NCBI RefSeq assembly: GCF_028583425.1
Contig: NC_072795.1
Span: forward strand, 69,020,001-69,084,000
Direction: 5' to 3'
From: Eublepharis macularius
Taxonomy: Eukaryota > Chordata > Lepidosauria > Squamata > Eublepharidae
Length of the DNA: 64,000 bases
In this document: in pieces, positions 50,829 to 63,555 of the stretch
Layout of the letters: each line of letters opens with the position of its first letter
Position numbering within the stretch: the stretch's first letter is position 1
The notes under the pieces: generated by a model
Told to the model about the DNA's origin: nothing
The model's database searches: none
Seen by the model: only the letters and a program-made list of their open reading frames with translations
Position numbers and translations under genes: made by a program

Positions 50829-52079
50829 CTGTTCAGTTATTCTCTTTTCAAACCCATTGTATAGCCATAAACTGCACAAAATTGCATTAGTCTGAGTTTT
50901 GTTTGTACTCATAGGGACAAAACTTCCCATCAATTACTATTTGACTTTTGATCTAGTAGCCCAGATCATGCCACTGAATGAGTTTTCAGTTCAGTCCCTA
51001 ACCCTATCACTTTAAAATCAGTGAATAGTATGTCAAAGTTCTCCTACATTTAGGAGAAATTGGCCTCACTGATTTAAACACATACTCCACCCTGATCCTT
51101 ATGAAAGGGGGAGGCATTAAAGCAAATCATTAGTTCTGCTTTATGGAAAGTGTCACTTCAATGTCCTGTATTTGTTTTAAAAGTGGAACTCGATTTCTTT
51201 CATCTCTAGGAAGAAACACATTAAAGTTTTAGTAAGCAGAATTTCAGTTCCATGCTGTTTGCAGCCTTTGATGTAGTGAGGAGTATTTTTTTAAGCTGAG
51301 GAAACAGTATCCTTCCCCTACCCCCATCCAGCAAGCTTCAAAAGATAATTTTCATTTCAAGGTGTGCATCAGTATATCTACTCATTTCTCAGAAAGGCTT
51401 GCTACTTTTCTGTCGAATAAGAATTAGCTTCCCTTTCCTGTATTGTTGGAATGTATATTTTTCTTCCTGTAAGTCTGTTTCTCTAGTTGTTTAAAAAGAA
51501 AGTGCCTGCATTTATAAGTAGATGTGTGGCAGCAAGCAGTTTCTGTATCTCACCAAGTGGGTCCAAGTTCTGGGTAAACAGTCTGGGGTGGACTTGACTA
51601 TTCTGATGGAGAAACCTCAATGTAATGTTTTTCATTTACTCCACTGCACCAAATACAGAGTGACCTGTTTGGTATTTCTTTGAATATTACTAAATACATG
51701 GGACAGTCCCTGCAGCTGTACCTTCTCTATCAAGTGGATTTAGATTTACCAGCTTCTTCAAGTCACTAGACCTTAATGAGGAACTCACCTCTCCAGAGTG
51801 CTCCTGTGGCTTGCTACCACCAGATGCTTTTAGAGGGATGCCAGTTTAGTGCTTCTGAAAGCTAAGCTCTTTGTCTCTTTTAAGAGTCTTCAACAGATAG
51901 AACCAAATTATGCTGCTTTTGCATTGGGATGGCCATAAAGAAACACCAGTTTCATGAAAAAGGATCATGAAGCTTTGTTTGCAATTAAATCCATTGATTA
52001 GAGAAAGGAAAACTGTTTAGTGAACAAATTGTGTAACTGCTGAGCAAAAGAAAAGTAATAGAAACACAATTCAGTGTTT
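50829..52079. other. Intergenic, no gene recognised
   Basis: Unique AT-rich DNA between the convergent genes; nothing recognised. Confidence 0.4.
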
Positions 52080-53270
52080 CCTCCTTTTTAATTTTTATTG
52101 ATTTCCATATAGATTATACTCCTGTTTTGTTAAATATTATGTAAACTAGTGATTAATAAACACTACACCCAAGAGTAAAAAATCCTCAAACGATCAATAC
52201 ATGATTGCATCGCCTTAATCAGTGAGCCAAGGAATGTAGATTACAGGTACCTCAAAAATCAGTCAACAGATCACAGCTAACAAATACTCAAAAACAGTGT
52301 GGACTAGAAAATACATATAATACAATATCTTCAATAAATCTAACAAAGTCTAGACTTCTAACACCCCCCAAAAAAAGATTTAAGGAAAATTTATCTAAAA
52401 CTTCCCCAATCACATCATAGTCCAAAATAGAATTGGGGGGGTGGGGGTGTTCAAGCTAAAGCATCTTTACTGGCTCAAAGTGGGCAGGTTTATACATTTC
52501 CAAAAAGAGGCTATACATCTTCTTGCAGAAATTAACATTTTGAGGAATAATATATCCTTGATACCATACATTAGATCCAATACTGAACCCCAGAATCTCG
52601 ACCCAATCCCCCGAAAGAGATATACGTCTGTACAAGCAGACTGATACCTCAAACATATATCAATTGGTATATCCTAAGTTCTAGACAATTTGCATGTATG
52701 CCAGCTGAATAATATTTTGAGGAAAAAATTCTTACGATCTGTTGAAATAAATTTTTTGGGTTCCGTTTCCCCAACCCGTTGCCATTCATCAGTAAAGATT
52801 TATTTTCCCAATAGCCTTTCCCATTTTACAAATAATTATTCAGTAATGATAACTGTTTCAAATTAATGAAAGAAAATAGGCAATCTTTCCAGGTATCATT
52901 CCTAATATTTTTTCATAAGAGGTTTTAAATGATACTGCCAATATATATTATGAAGTGCCATTATAACATGTCCTATCTGAAGGAACTGATAAAATGTTAG
53001 TCTTATTCCTTCCATCTTATCAATTACCTGTTCAAAAGATAATATACCTTCTACTTCGACAAAATTCTCAAATGACTTTGAATGTCATGTTAGCCTTTTT
53101 CCATAATGACATAGCCCCCAAAAGTTATAATCTCCCATTTCTTCATTATAAAAAATTAATGTTAACAGAGATACCAGGATTCAAGAATTGTTTTAATTTC
53201 TTCCATACAGGTATCAGTTTCCTCCTCTCTGCTGCTTCTGTCCAGCAGAACCCAAGTTCTTGAACTCAAG
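52080..53270 (-). mobile_element. L1-type LINE ORF2 C-terminal end and 3' UTR, degenerate
   Basis: Minus-strand reading, with frameshifts, gives WGLCHYGKRLT, VIDKMEGIRLTFYQFLQIGH and WQRVGETEPKKFIST-like phrases typical of the end of L1 ORF2. The plus-strand left edge TTTTTAATTTTTATTGATTT would be its A-rich tail. Assignment to L1 is by pattern only. Confidence 0.5.
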
Positions 53271-54668
53271 TTTCTTTTTTCCAGTCACATGACACTCTTC
53301 TAGAATAGCTTACATGCCTAGCTTCTTAAGTGAAGGAACCTTTGCCCTTATCTTTTCCATCAGCCTCCATCCTTCATGTCTGATGGGAAATTCTAGACTG
53401 TCAGATTCCAAAGATTCCTAGGAGTTCATTGCATTCATAAGGTTCATCTTTGTGGCTTCTGTTCACAGGCCACGAGGAAGACTTCTAGAGCTTTCTAGGA
53501 ACACCCCTCCGCCCTTTGGCAGTTTCCCACCAAAAACATCATATAACCAGGAGGAGGGGTGCTATTCCCTCAGTTCTCTATGCTGCCAGAGCCCCCTACC
53601 CCATGCCGCTGGAGACCCATCACCAGGGCAGGTGGGAGGGATGTATGCTTACACAGAAGACCACACAATGTACAACAGTTACAGATAAGAGCAACTTTGT
53701 TTTCATCTTTGTGGCTTCTATGCAGCACCACATTGGTAGAGCAGCAAGCTCACTGAAGGAGGTGGGTGTAAAGCTCTCAAAGTAAGAGACTATGGAGGAC
53801 CATCTTCCCAACAGGTGTTTAGTATCTCACTGGCATTCACCCAGAGGTGCTTTTAAATAAGCTGGGAGTTCTCTAAAAATGTCCCTGCCAAAGTACAAGC
53901 AGGAATGCAGAAAGTGGGAACAGCCATGCTAGGAAAAGGGCATTGAACTGTCATGCACTGAAGGGAGAGTGTGATAGCCTCTTTCAACCAACAAAGGAAG
54001 GGTTGTGTGAGGATACTGCCAGGTCTCTCCTGGAGCCTGAATGACTAATACAACCGATCGTGTTGTGAGACATGAGGACTGAAAGCCAACCCCTAGAGGG
54101 AATCCTGGCCAGGGCATTAGACACATTAACATTGTAGAACTTGATGAATGCGTGGACATAGGCTAGAAATCCACAGTGTGCTCATTCCACAGGTGAAAGT
54201 GCTGTACACTAAACATGAAGCACCAGGGAGGTACAACAAGGGGTTACACCCCTACTTTGAATGTCTTTGGCGATCCAGTAAGGAAGAGGAAAGTTTAGAG
54301 TGTTGGAGTCCCAAACATAGTCAATAGCACAAGAAGAAGGGTCTCAGTCCTGCTACAGCCTCAATAGAGACTCTTACCCACTTAGAGGTACAAGATATAG
54401 TAATCGAGGAGCAGCAGTTGCCACTCAGAATAAAAACCCTGAGACTGCTGCTATAGTGCAGGGAAAGGTGCTGACCAAAACTGCCAAAGCCATCAGTGGG
54501 AGTGAAAACTTAGCAGAGCCACACCAGAACAATGAAAACAGTGAAGCAGGCAGGATGCGGCCAAAGAAAGGACAGATAATATGCACCATCTATTAACCTT
54601 GTGCTGTTAGCAGAACCATCTGCACAGCAAAAACCAGCCCAAGGATAAAACATGAAAACTGATTACAA
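53271..54668. other. Intergenic, possibly old DIRS-type terminal sequence
   Basis: No gene recognised. 53440-53600 and 53690-53740 contain a repeated TTCATCTTTGTGGCTTCTRT and phrases resembling DIRS ends (TTCACAGGCCACGAGG, TTCTAGAGCTTTCTAGG, CCCTCAGTTCTCT; compare 1265-1410). Probably an old terminal fragment. The rest is unclassified. Confidence 0.35.
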
Positions 54669-54800
54669 TGGCCGTTTCCACATGGCTTACCTTTTGCCGG
54701 AACACAGCGTCTTCATGCGCAAAATCGCGCCAGGAAGACGCTGTTATCACACGCGAACACACTGTGTTCCCGCAAAAGGTAAGCCGTGTGGAAATGGCCC
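54669..54800. mobile_element. Palindromic MITE
   Basis: TGGCCGTTTCCACATGGCTT..CCTTTTGC at the left pairs with GCAAAAGGTAAGCCGTGTGG..AATGGCC at the right; the inner AACACAGCGTCTT and AAGACGCTGTT continue the hairpin. CpG-rich, about 130 bp, no coding content. Confidence 0.65.
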
Positions 54801-55683
54801 TTGTCAGTGGATTGGCAAGGGCATTCCCCAGTGATGGGGATCCATGATAGCAAACGGGCAGGCCATGGACCATCACAGTGTGTGGCAGGGCCAAATAGTC
54901 CATGCCTCCAATCAGAGTATCTAGGAATTGGCACCATTTAATTGAGGAAACATTGCAATGACATGGAGCATTTGCAGTAAAACAAAATACAAAGATAAGG
55001 TATATCTATTTCTCTTGATGAAAGTAGTAGTAGCATGACAAAGTCATTTTGCAGACCAAGGGCCATCTGGAGGCATACCCCCATAAGGCCTCCACATGAT
55101 AGGGGCAGCCCCAGAGAGGGGACTAAATCTCAGAGTCACAGCATCACGGGAGTGCCCTGGGAAGAGCAGCACACTGAATACATGAGAATGGTGCACATAT
55201 GCTCTGTCTAGGAAATATGAAAACAAATTTGGGTATACTATGAAGTGTGACACTTAAACTGAGGACCACATTCTGCCCAAGTGACACATACAGGCTTATA
55301 AGAGCATAGAACTGCAATAGTGAAAGTGAAAACACTGAACAATCTTAGTAAAATGTGGATCGACTAAGATGAAACTTTTTCAACTAGTACAACAAAAAAG
55401 AGGGTTGCTTTGCAAAGGGTCTTTAACCAGCCATCAACAGACTACAGGGAAAAAACTATATTGCATCCCAATACCCTGGTTGTCGTGCATTTTGTGAACA
55501 TCTAAGGTGTTGGAATTCTGCCACTGGCAGTCTGCACTCCCCAAAGCAGAGGGTCTCTCTGCAGGAAGGGTAAAGAGAGAGGTGAATAAGGCAGCCAAGC
55601 TCAAATGTAAAGAATACAAGATCAAATGAGCTGGACCTAAAATAGGCTTTTCCATCTGTCCTCCTTAACAAGTAAGGAGCACT
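54801..55683. other. Intergenic, no gene recognised
   Basis: Nothing recognised apart from short open frames without similarity. Confidence 0.35.
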
Positions 55684-56111
55684 AAAAAATAACACCCTTG
55701 ATTAGAGAGAGGACATTAGTTAACTTCCTGACTGAATGGAAACAGTTAATAGACTTTTTGCATAAAATGGATAACAAGGATTTGATGACATCTGCCTTTA
55801 TGGATTAAGAAACATGAACAACAGAAAAAAGAGGGGTTTTACGACTAACCTAGAATAAGTGTGACTCTAGAAATGGTATATACTTGTTGCAGAGAAAATC
55901 GGAACTCAGCCTGTAGTGTAATGGGGGGGGGGGGCTTCTTTTCCCTTTCCCTTTTAATTATATAGATATATGTATTGTTAGTGTGTCATGTTTAGAATTG
56001 TTTTTTTTCCTTATTCTCTATGTTTACTGTTTATTATGTTATGGTGTATAGTTTATAGTTAAAATAAAGAAAAATTTTAAAGGCAAAAAAAGAAGAAAAA
56101 AATAACACCCT
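55684..56111 (+). mobile_element. 5'-truncated L1 with target-site duplication
   Basis: AAAAAATAACACCCTT occurs at 55684-55699 and again at about 56096-56111. Between them lies an L1-type 3' end: the last ORF2 codons, a polyG tract, a 3' UTR and AAAATAAAGAAAAATTTTAA leading into an A-rich tail. The terminal AAAATAAARAAAATT is shared with the ORF1-only L1 at 9380-9410. Confidence 0.75.
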
Positions 56112-56999
56112 TTTTTCAGGGGATACTGAACTGAATAGTTCTATTAATGGGAGGACAGGCACCCTCCCCTGAGAGGTGGGGAAGACCTTGGGTCTTTTGA
56201 GCCCATAACGTTTAAGCTTCTGCCAACCACCTGTTCTCATTCCTCATAAGGTGACTGAGATATGGGTGCATTTTAACCCTAGGAAGGATAGGAAAAACCA
56301 CAACTTTTAAAAGGTATTTTTATTTTTATTTTTTAAAAAAAGATGTATCATTAACAGTTACAGTGTGTGAATGCACAGCAAGCTCTTTGTATATTGAACA
56401 GTCTGTTCTCAAACAAGAAAATAGTAACTACAAGATATTCACCTTATATTTGTATTCACCAAAACCACAGCTCGAACTGAAAAGATGGGATGGGAACCTT
56501 TTTACCATGGATCATCTTAACAATGGCCACAAGCCAGAGCAGCACAGTGGCACCCAAGGATTTGCATGCATCTGCTGAGTTGCTTAATGAGTTTTTCTGT
56601 AAATTAGCAGAAGGGTCTGTAATGCAAAATTACATAGTACTCCTGAGTATGAGAAGTAGCTTGGGGTATATTGGGGGCTGTTGGAGAAATGCATGTTTGT
56701 AAAATTTTTGGCAAGGAAGACAGCTAGGATGGCAATCTGCCTAGACTTGAACGTGCCACCTTATTTCTGTGACCCTAATAAATGTCCTTTTCCCATTTTT
56801 TATTCGCTCTAATGTCAAGTTATTTACCCATAGTAACAAAATACTGAGACCAGATCTTAACACACAGTCAAAATTAAAGCTGACTAAAAAGCGCCCTGGT
56901 TTTTAGTGTATCGATAACTTTCAGGTACATATGAGTGATTCTGGATTTAACGTGTTAATGTTTTCATCAAAGCAAATTTTGTGAGTTTCACAAGTTCCA
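56112..56999. other. Intergenic between SLK and COL17A1
   Basis: No gene or clear repeat recognised. A (TTTTA)n-like run near 56315-56335 contains AATAAA on the minus strand. Confidence 0.35.
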
Positions 57000-58263
57000 T
57001 TTATTAATAATTGAAAACATCACAAGCTCCCTGAGCTATAGAAAGTCTTGTTTAGAGCTGGCTTAGTAAAACAAACATTTTAGTTATCTACATGATGCTG
57101 TGCTTTCACTATGGCCTAAATTAGGAAGATTATCAGCATGTCATCACAGCAAGTTTGACAAAAGCAATTGGCCAAACTTGACCATTTGCTACTAGATGCA
57201 TGTATATATGTAGTAATGGAAATCATGGCATGCAAATTTGCCTAGGTGAAAGTGATGATTGCCTTGTTGCAAACCTCAAGACACTGTTATTATAAAACAT
57301 CAGCCCAGGCATGTGGCATATAGCCCCCTAGTAGCATATCAGTACATGCTAATGGGAATGGTGTATGCCCATTTCTAAAGCAGGTGGTGCTTTAGAAAGT
57401 GAGTACTAGCCCTGGAAACAGGCAAAAGAGGGCAGAGTTGTCCCAGATAAATCTCACTGAAGGGGAGGGACTGAGCTCAGTATGGTAGAGTAAGCAGTGT
57501 GTCCAGTGCTACTGCACCATAGCACACATTTGACTGTGTCTGCTTGCCTCTGCCACCACCCATATCTGTCTGTCATAATACTTTAGTGTCTGGTTTCCAC
57601 TAAAGAGAGTCTACAGTATAAACAAAGCTTTAATTGGGAAGCTGTATATTAAAGTGGAATTTTTCACTTAATGCAATAGAAAGCACCACAGCAAACATTT
57701 TTGTTTTAAAAAGAAGTTCTAACAAAAAGTGCTTAATACTAACAGCCCCAAGGTCCTTCACATTTTTGCAATGCAATTAGCAATTGGCATTAAACAAGAA
57801 ATTGGTTATGCTCCTAACTGCCACATGTTGGAGTACAACCACATCTGTTCTTTAAATCTAGATCCTTGGTCATTTTGGATAAACATGTACATTCCATCTC
57901 ATCAAGGTGATTTATGTAACTCTGTGAATCTGATTTTCAGTTTCATCTGAAACATTCTAATGTTTATTTGGCAAAGTTAGGTGGGGGTGTATCCTGAAGG
58001 TTAGTGACCTGCAATGCTATAAAAAGCCCGAGGCTTAGATACCAATTCTAAACCCTCACAGGCATTAACAAAGAAATACCCTTTTTTAAACGTCCAAATT
58101 TTAGACATCAGTGAAATAAAATCATGAATATCATTTTCAATTGCTAAGTCTCAGGGGCAAATTAATAATAAAGTCACTGGAATTTAGGTATTTTCTCTAC
58201 TGCAACAGAAGAAATCACCCATGAACAATTTATGAAGTTTGTATGTTAATCCATATTCTTAGG
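57000..58263 (-). other. COL17A1: COL17A1 3' untranslated region (3' limit inferred)
   Basis: Repeat-poor sequence downstream of the stop on the minus strand. AATAAA on the minus strand occurs at 57968-57963 (0.3-kb UTR) and 57005-57000 (1.26-kb UTR). The longer form is closer to the approximately 1-kb mammalian UTR. The limit is an inference. Confidence 0.5.
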
Positions 58264-58310
58264 TTAGACCCCAATGCTTCTCCTTTTCCTTCGTCCATAT
58301 GCATGTTCAC
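58264..58310 (-). CDS. COL17A1: COL17A1 exon 56: basic C-terminal tail and stop
   Basis: 47 coding nt after the acceptor CTTTTTTTAG. Reads [15 protein letters not shown] then TAA (58266-58264). Human ends GDQVYAGRRRRRSIAVKP, so the basic cluster is conserved while the last two residues are missing here. Confidence 0.9.
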
Positions 58311-61300
58311 CTAAAAAAAGGAGATGAAGAAAGGATTATTTCATTAAAATTCAACAAGGTGAGTTAACTGCCATTCCCAGGAGTATACTCCATTTTTTGT
58401 AAATAAAATGGAAAGCCTATGTATGCCATTGGCATGGTTCAGATGTCGTGACAAACCATGGCCTGCTATATTATGAACAATGCCACCAGTTCATGCACAA
58501 TCTCCCTCTTCTTGTGTGTTGCAGTCTTATTAGACTTTGAAACTTTTCCAGAAACTCAGTTGTTGCTGCTGAAACAAACACTGTGGTTTGCATTCTTCTC
58601 TACAAACCAGAGTGTGGAATCCTGGTTTGTAAAAGAAGAGAGTAAACCATAGTTTATGGTTTAGATATAACCATAATCTGCTGTTTGTTCTTTAATTTGA
58701 TTTTCAGACTGTGGGAAGCATTCAATCCTAAGGATCCCTCAGGCGTATCCAAATTACATCTGAACCATGCAAACTATACAAAACTGAATTATTCAAGAGA
58801 GCTTTCTTACACAGGTAGAAGGGCTGTACTGTAAGGAAATGGTTCAGAAACATGCTTTGATAAAGGGATAGGGATTGTAGACTATATCCAGTATACTGTT
58901 TGTTGCCACAAGTATGCTCCTCCTGTATAGTTTCTGTGTTGTTTAATATCATCTTAAATTGCTTATGTTTTGTTTCAGCTTTGTATTGGATTTCTGCTTG
59001 TCTTCAAATTTTATGCTATCCAGATCCTCTGGCATTGTTCAATGTACCATTGACTCACGATATGTAATCCGCCTTGAGTCTCAATGAGAAAGGTGGACTA
59101 TAAATAAAAAATAAAATATGGCAATCTGTATGTTTCCTACATGGATGCATGGTGCATGCAGGGATTATGCCATGTAACACGTCCCATTCTCTAACTTAAG
59201 GAATGTAATTGAGAGTGATTGTTTTTCTACTTTGTCTTGACTACTGCCTATGGGGTGAGTTGTCTCCATTTAAAAGGATGATTTCCTCAAAGCTAACAGG
59301 TACAGAAGGGCATGTTGGGATCATGATGAAGACCATTTAGCCTTGTTGGTCTGCAACAGAACAACAAGATTTGAGTCCAGTGGCACCTTTGAGACCAGCA
59401 AGATTCTCAGAGTGTAAGCTTTTGAGAGTCAGAGCTCCCTTCTTCAGACTCATGACTGAAGAAGGAAGCTCTGACTCTTGAAAGCTTACACTCTGAAAAT
59501 CTTGTTGGTCTCTAAGGTGCCACTGGATTAAAATCATGATGAAGACCAGCACATTTACATTGTTGAATTTGCACTACACTTCTTACATAAAGCACTCATT
59601 TAATTTGGAAATAAATACCTTTCTCGCCTTTTTCACCCTTTGGTCCTCTTGGGCCTTGGCGACCCGGTGGCCCCATTGATCCAATATCACCTGCAAAACC
59701 AAAGAATAATTTTAGTATGACTATCTAACCAGTCATTTGAAATTGCTTGTACAAGGAGTAACAAAACTTCTTGAATACATGCCTTTGTCTAGCTAGAGGC
59801 GGTGGCAATAAGGTTGGTACAAATAAATTTTTCATCTCAAACCACTTCATGCAAATGGTTTGAGAGAAAGCAGTGTGCCCCAGGACTCTTTGAAACACCT
59901 AAAGAAGGTTGTGGGTAATTCTCAGATTATGCACCACTGAATGGCACTCCTAAAGCTCCTGCAAACAGTTGGAGAAGTTTGTGCCAGTTGGACCAGCCCT
60001 GTTTATAAATAATACAGAGCAGCACCATCTTTGAATGTTATCAGTCCATAAGAATCCAGTTTTACCAATTGCCCTCTATAGATTAAACCCCCAGCCTCCA
60101 TTTTATAGTGTGCCACATCAAGAAAGTTTTCAGATGTGGCACTAGTTTTCTAGATTTGTAAATGACAAAAGTGTGCTGAGTAAAATGGATGCTTGGTTTA
60201 AATTGGCTCTCTTCTGCATTTAATCCACAATAGGCTATCAAGTCAACCAAGATTTTAAGAAAATTTTATTATTCAGTACAAAAATACTGCATGCTACTTT
60301 TTAATGCACATTTATAAAAATATTATGAACGCCAGAACAGACAATGAAACTTCTGGATTTCCATTCAGTTTGGGTAAAGAGGGGAGGACTGCAGGGCACC
60401 CATCTCTCTATCTTAGATTCTCTAATCTTGGCAGGTGTGGCAACCAAAGTCTTACCTTTGGGTCCTGGGAACCCTATCTCGCCTTTCTGTCCAGGTGAGC
60501 CTGGAATAGTTCCATAAGCTACAGAAAGCAAAAAAATAAAAAATAAAAGCATGTCTATGAAGATCGACCACTTATTGCAATGATAATAATGTAACTTTCA
60601 GTCCTGGCCAACACCCCATGGATAACCTCTGTGCTCTTGGCCCTTTAAACAAGGTCATTTCGCTCTGCAAACTAAGAAGGTTCAGAATCCAGGCTGAAAC
60701 CTTTCCAAAAATGAACAGGCAGGGGGTGATGCCATCTTGATTCCTCAAAGGCTGCTTCTGAGGCATGCAGGAGCAGCTTTTAGTATTCGGCCTTCACCCT
60801 TGATGCAAACTTCTGTCAAGAAATCGTGCCTGAACTTTGGGTTCATGCAGAAGCTTTGACCTGGACAGGACTAAGCCAGCCCAATTGGAGAGATAAAAGG
60901 TTAGTTGAACCTGCCTTAGTGCCATTAGTGTGGATTGCACAGCTTTATCCTACGCTTGTTAAGTAATGTTTCTGACTGTGGCACTGCTTCGAAACAAGAT
61001 TCCTGGGAGACAATGGATTGGTAAATAACAGACGGCCAAGGGCGGTTACCTTACAAATGAAGTGCAATATGACTCGAAGGTTGGAAATTGAAGCTCGGCA
61101 TAAGGCAAGCAAAGCAGCAAAAATTCATGGCTGCATTAAGACCTAAATTTCCTGAACACAAGATATGCCACAGAACATCTAAACCATCTTAATGTTACCA
61201 AGAAATGGGAAACCTTTTAAATACGAGTTTATGTAGTTTATTTAACCCTGATCAGCTGGACTGTGTGCATACATGAACACTGGCAATTATCAGTTATAGT

Positions 61301-62429
61301 AAAGCTTGTAGACAAATACAAAAAAAATGAACAGGCGTTGAAGTGACTGTATCAGTTTCTTTTCAGAGGGCTACAAGACTTCGGGGGATTCCACGTGATC
61401 GATTTTGATCGGACTTGCTGAGCAGTCATGCTGCAGTGGAGTCGTATGAATCCACCGCTCCCCGATTCCACATTAAGGCTTTTGTTTCACATTGACATTT
61501 CATTTCATCATGCTCACAGTCCATCATGCGGAATTTGCCAGTATAAACATCGATTCCTCATTGCTTTTTCTGGGGGAAGTGTCGACAGACGTGTGTCTTC
61601 ATTTTTTAAAAAAATCCCCCCCACAAAGGTGCTACACATAAATGTTGCATCAAACGAACACATCTGATAGGTCAGAGCATTTCCCACCGATATCATGAAA
61701 TGAGTATTGGTTATTGACATTTGGAGGGAAAATTGTTACCGAAGACCCCACTTTCCCTCTGCCTCAGAAGCTGTCAGCTGTCAGCGAGCAACAAGTAACA
61801 AATTTGGGATGCTGAAAAACACAGGATATGTTTCTGCATAGACTTGTTGAAACGTTGCAACATTTTTAATAATTTAAAAAAAAAATAAGGGGAAGGGAAA
61901 AGTAGTGGGCATGGCTTAGAAAATGTGATTGGCCAATCAAATTAAGTTGATTTGAAGGGTGAGAGAGAAGGGCAAGGGTGGGGAGAACATTGGATAAAGA
62001 ATTTTGCATGATTAAAATCCCTAACCTGCTGCGAATGGACAAATAAGTCGGGGAAAAGCAGGATGGGAAAAAAATGGACAAAACCTGCAGTGACTTCGAA
62101 GCTGCTGCTAGAATTGCCTTCCCATACAAAGAAAAATTGAGGTCATTTGGAAGCTGAACAACAGAAAACCACTAGTGCGGAATCACCCTTTGTTAGTCTA
62201 TTCTTAGCTAGGCTACTTTCTACCCAACTAAAGAACAGCTGCAGGTGGAGGTATGCAGTAGTATCCTATAGGAAAGCACAATCAAGATACCACTTACTTC
62301 TGAAGAAATCCATGAGGTCTTCAGTGACGTTTCCATAGGATGCAAACACCCTGCTGATGCCAGGCGGCCCTGGAGGCCCAGGGGGTCCTTGCATGGTGTA
62401 AGTCATCATGTCCTGGAGGAGTCCTCTGT
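58264..62429 (-). CDS. COL17A1: COL17A1, collagen XVII alpha-1 chain (exons 53-56, C-terminal end)
   Basis: Collagen XVII (BP180) is a type II transmembrane collagen of hemidesmosomes that links epithelial keratin filaments to the basement membrane. Its C-terminal ectodomain consists of interrupted Gly-X-Y blocks. Four minus-strand exons are visible: 62429-62298, 60518-60456, 59690-59619 and 58310-58264, each split after the first base of a codon as in the mammalian gene. Recognisable elements are the non-collagenous segment [20 protein letters not shown], two short Gly-X-Y exons and a basic C-terminal tail. Identity is supported by alignment from memory with the human C-terminus and by the SLK neighbour. 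Upstream exons lie beyond the window edge; I saw none between 62430 and 64000. Confidence 0.95.
58690..59121 (+). mobile_element. L2-type LINE 3' end in COL17A1 intron 55
   Basis: Shares with 12780-13230 the phrases GAATTATTCAAGAGAGCTTT and GTAATCCGCCTTGAGTCTCA, and ends in an ATAAATAAAAAATAAAA tail. Antisense to COL17A1. Confidence 0.7.
59320..59548. mobile_element. Penelope foldback, 16-bp target-site duplication
   Basis: ATCATGATGAAGACCA at 59320-59335 and 59533-59548 flanks a 197-bp palindrome. The left arm is the minus-strand 3' end with its full terminus (TTTAGCCTTGTTGGTCTGCAACAG...); the right arm stops at CCACTGGATTAAA, about 40 nt shorter. Shared arm sequence includes GTCAGAGCTCCCTTCTTCAG against CTGAAGAAGGAAGCTCTGAC. 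A degenerate hammerhead-like core (CTGAAGA..GAAAGC) is present. In COL17A1 intron 55. Confidence 0.87.
59619..59690 (-). CDS. COL17A1: COL17A1 exon 55: Gly-X-Y block
   Basis: 72 nt, acceptor TTTTGCAG, donor GTATTT. It encodes eight uninterrupted Gly-X-Y triplets ending in [10 protein letters not shown], the last collagenous block (COL1-like C-terminal block) before the tail. Confidence 0.93.
59691..60455 (-). other. COL17A1 intron 54
   Basis: Unique AT-rich intron, no further features recognised. Confidence 0.5.
60456..60518 (-). CDS. COL17A1: COL17A1 exon 54: Gly-X-Y block
   Basis: 63 nt, acceptor TTTCTGTAG, donor GTAAGA. It reads [20 protein letters not shown] followed by a split Gly. It contains a four-residue repeat interruption (GTIPG) at the same place as GAIQG in human. 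Exon length and phase fit. Confidence 0.93.
60519..62297 (-). other. COL17A1 intron 53
   Basis: Mostly unique. No exon or recognised transposon. The open frames at 61428-61720 and 61866-62129 have no similarity I know. Confidence 0.5.
62298..62429 (-). CDS. COL17A1: COL17A1 exon 53: Gly-X-Y block and NC segment
   Basis: 132 nt, acceptor CAATATCCCAG, donor GTAAGT. It reads [13 protein letters not shown], a short [10 protein letters not shown] stretch, then the non-collagenous [20 protein letters not shown]. The human protein has [20 protein letters not shown] at this point. The exon ends one base into a Thr codon. Confidence 0.94.
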
Positions 62430-63555
62430 CTGGGATATTGAAACACAAATGGGAAATGAAGCACCGAAAACACAAAGATTTTTTTCCCTTCAGTCTGAAT
62501 GGATAATTCACCCTCCTTTTCTAAAGTGCTTGCTGTACAACTGAGCAATTTTCATGCTTGGAAACTACTGTTTCCCCAGTACAAAACAATACATGTTTAA
62601 AGCATCCACAAAATGCTCCAAGAAGATGCAATTCATAGTTGATATGTTGCTCTTAGCATGGGCACTTATTCAACCTAAGTCTGATATAATATTTGGCATT
62701 TATGGGGTAACTTTTTTGAGGCAATCCATTTGGGCACATAAATATAGAAAAGTTACATGAGACTCAGCTGTCCAAAAAATTGCAGAAATAATCCTAGCTC
62801 CAAGAAGCTGAGCTCCTGTGATTGTCCCCAGAAAAGTAGACAATGCATTCCAATATAGCCTTATATGGCTCAACTACACATTAACATTTCTTCCATTTTG
62901 ACATTAAATGATCTTTTTCTGGTGCAAATGAAGCTGCCAGGATGACTTCACTTTGGGAAAACTAACAGATACCTGTATCCCCCCCCCCCAAATGGGGTAT
63001 AAGTAGCTTGGTAATAGAGGAGAGGGAATGTTAAGGTTCTGTCCATGTTTTCCTTGATAAAGTAGTCCTGAAGCTAAATTTGCAAATTAAAAAATAACAT
63101 TTAAAATAAATTCAGAAGAAATCTTAACTTGTAGCTGAGCTCTTAAAATGTGTGCGCGGACTCCCTATTTAGGTAGTGCAATACCACAATGCAGCCCAAA
63201 GTCTGCTTCTTCCTTGGGCTTTGGTCTGGCTTATACATTTAGGCTAACTGTTGAAGCTCAAGAGCCATAGATCTTCATTTTCACTCCCCATGGCCCTTAA
63301 TTACATCGTCACATTTGCTAAGCATATATCCCAATCCTGAGAAATCATGTGAATGTCACTATGTGCAGGATTTAGCTTTCAGCAGGATTTGACAAACACT
63401 ATAAAGAATATGTATGGTGTGGAGTACTGACAGCTGAATCCTAGACATGTCTTAAGGGCATAATGGGTGCCACATCAGTGGCAACAACTCAAGATATGCA
63501 AGATTTCCAAGCACTTAATCCATCATTCTGAGACTTATAGGAACTTATTGCACTA
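62430..63555 (-). other. COL17A1 intron 52 (partial)
   Basis: No exon of COL17A1 was recognised here, so exon 52 probably lies beyond the window. AT-rich unique sequence with a C9 run at 62981. Confidence 0.45.
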
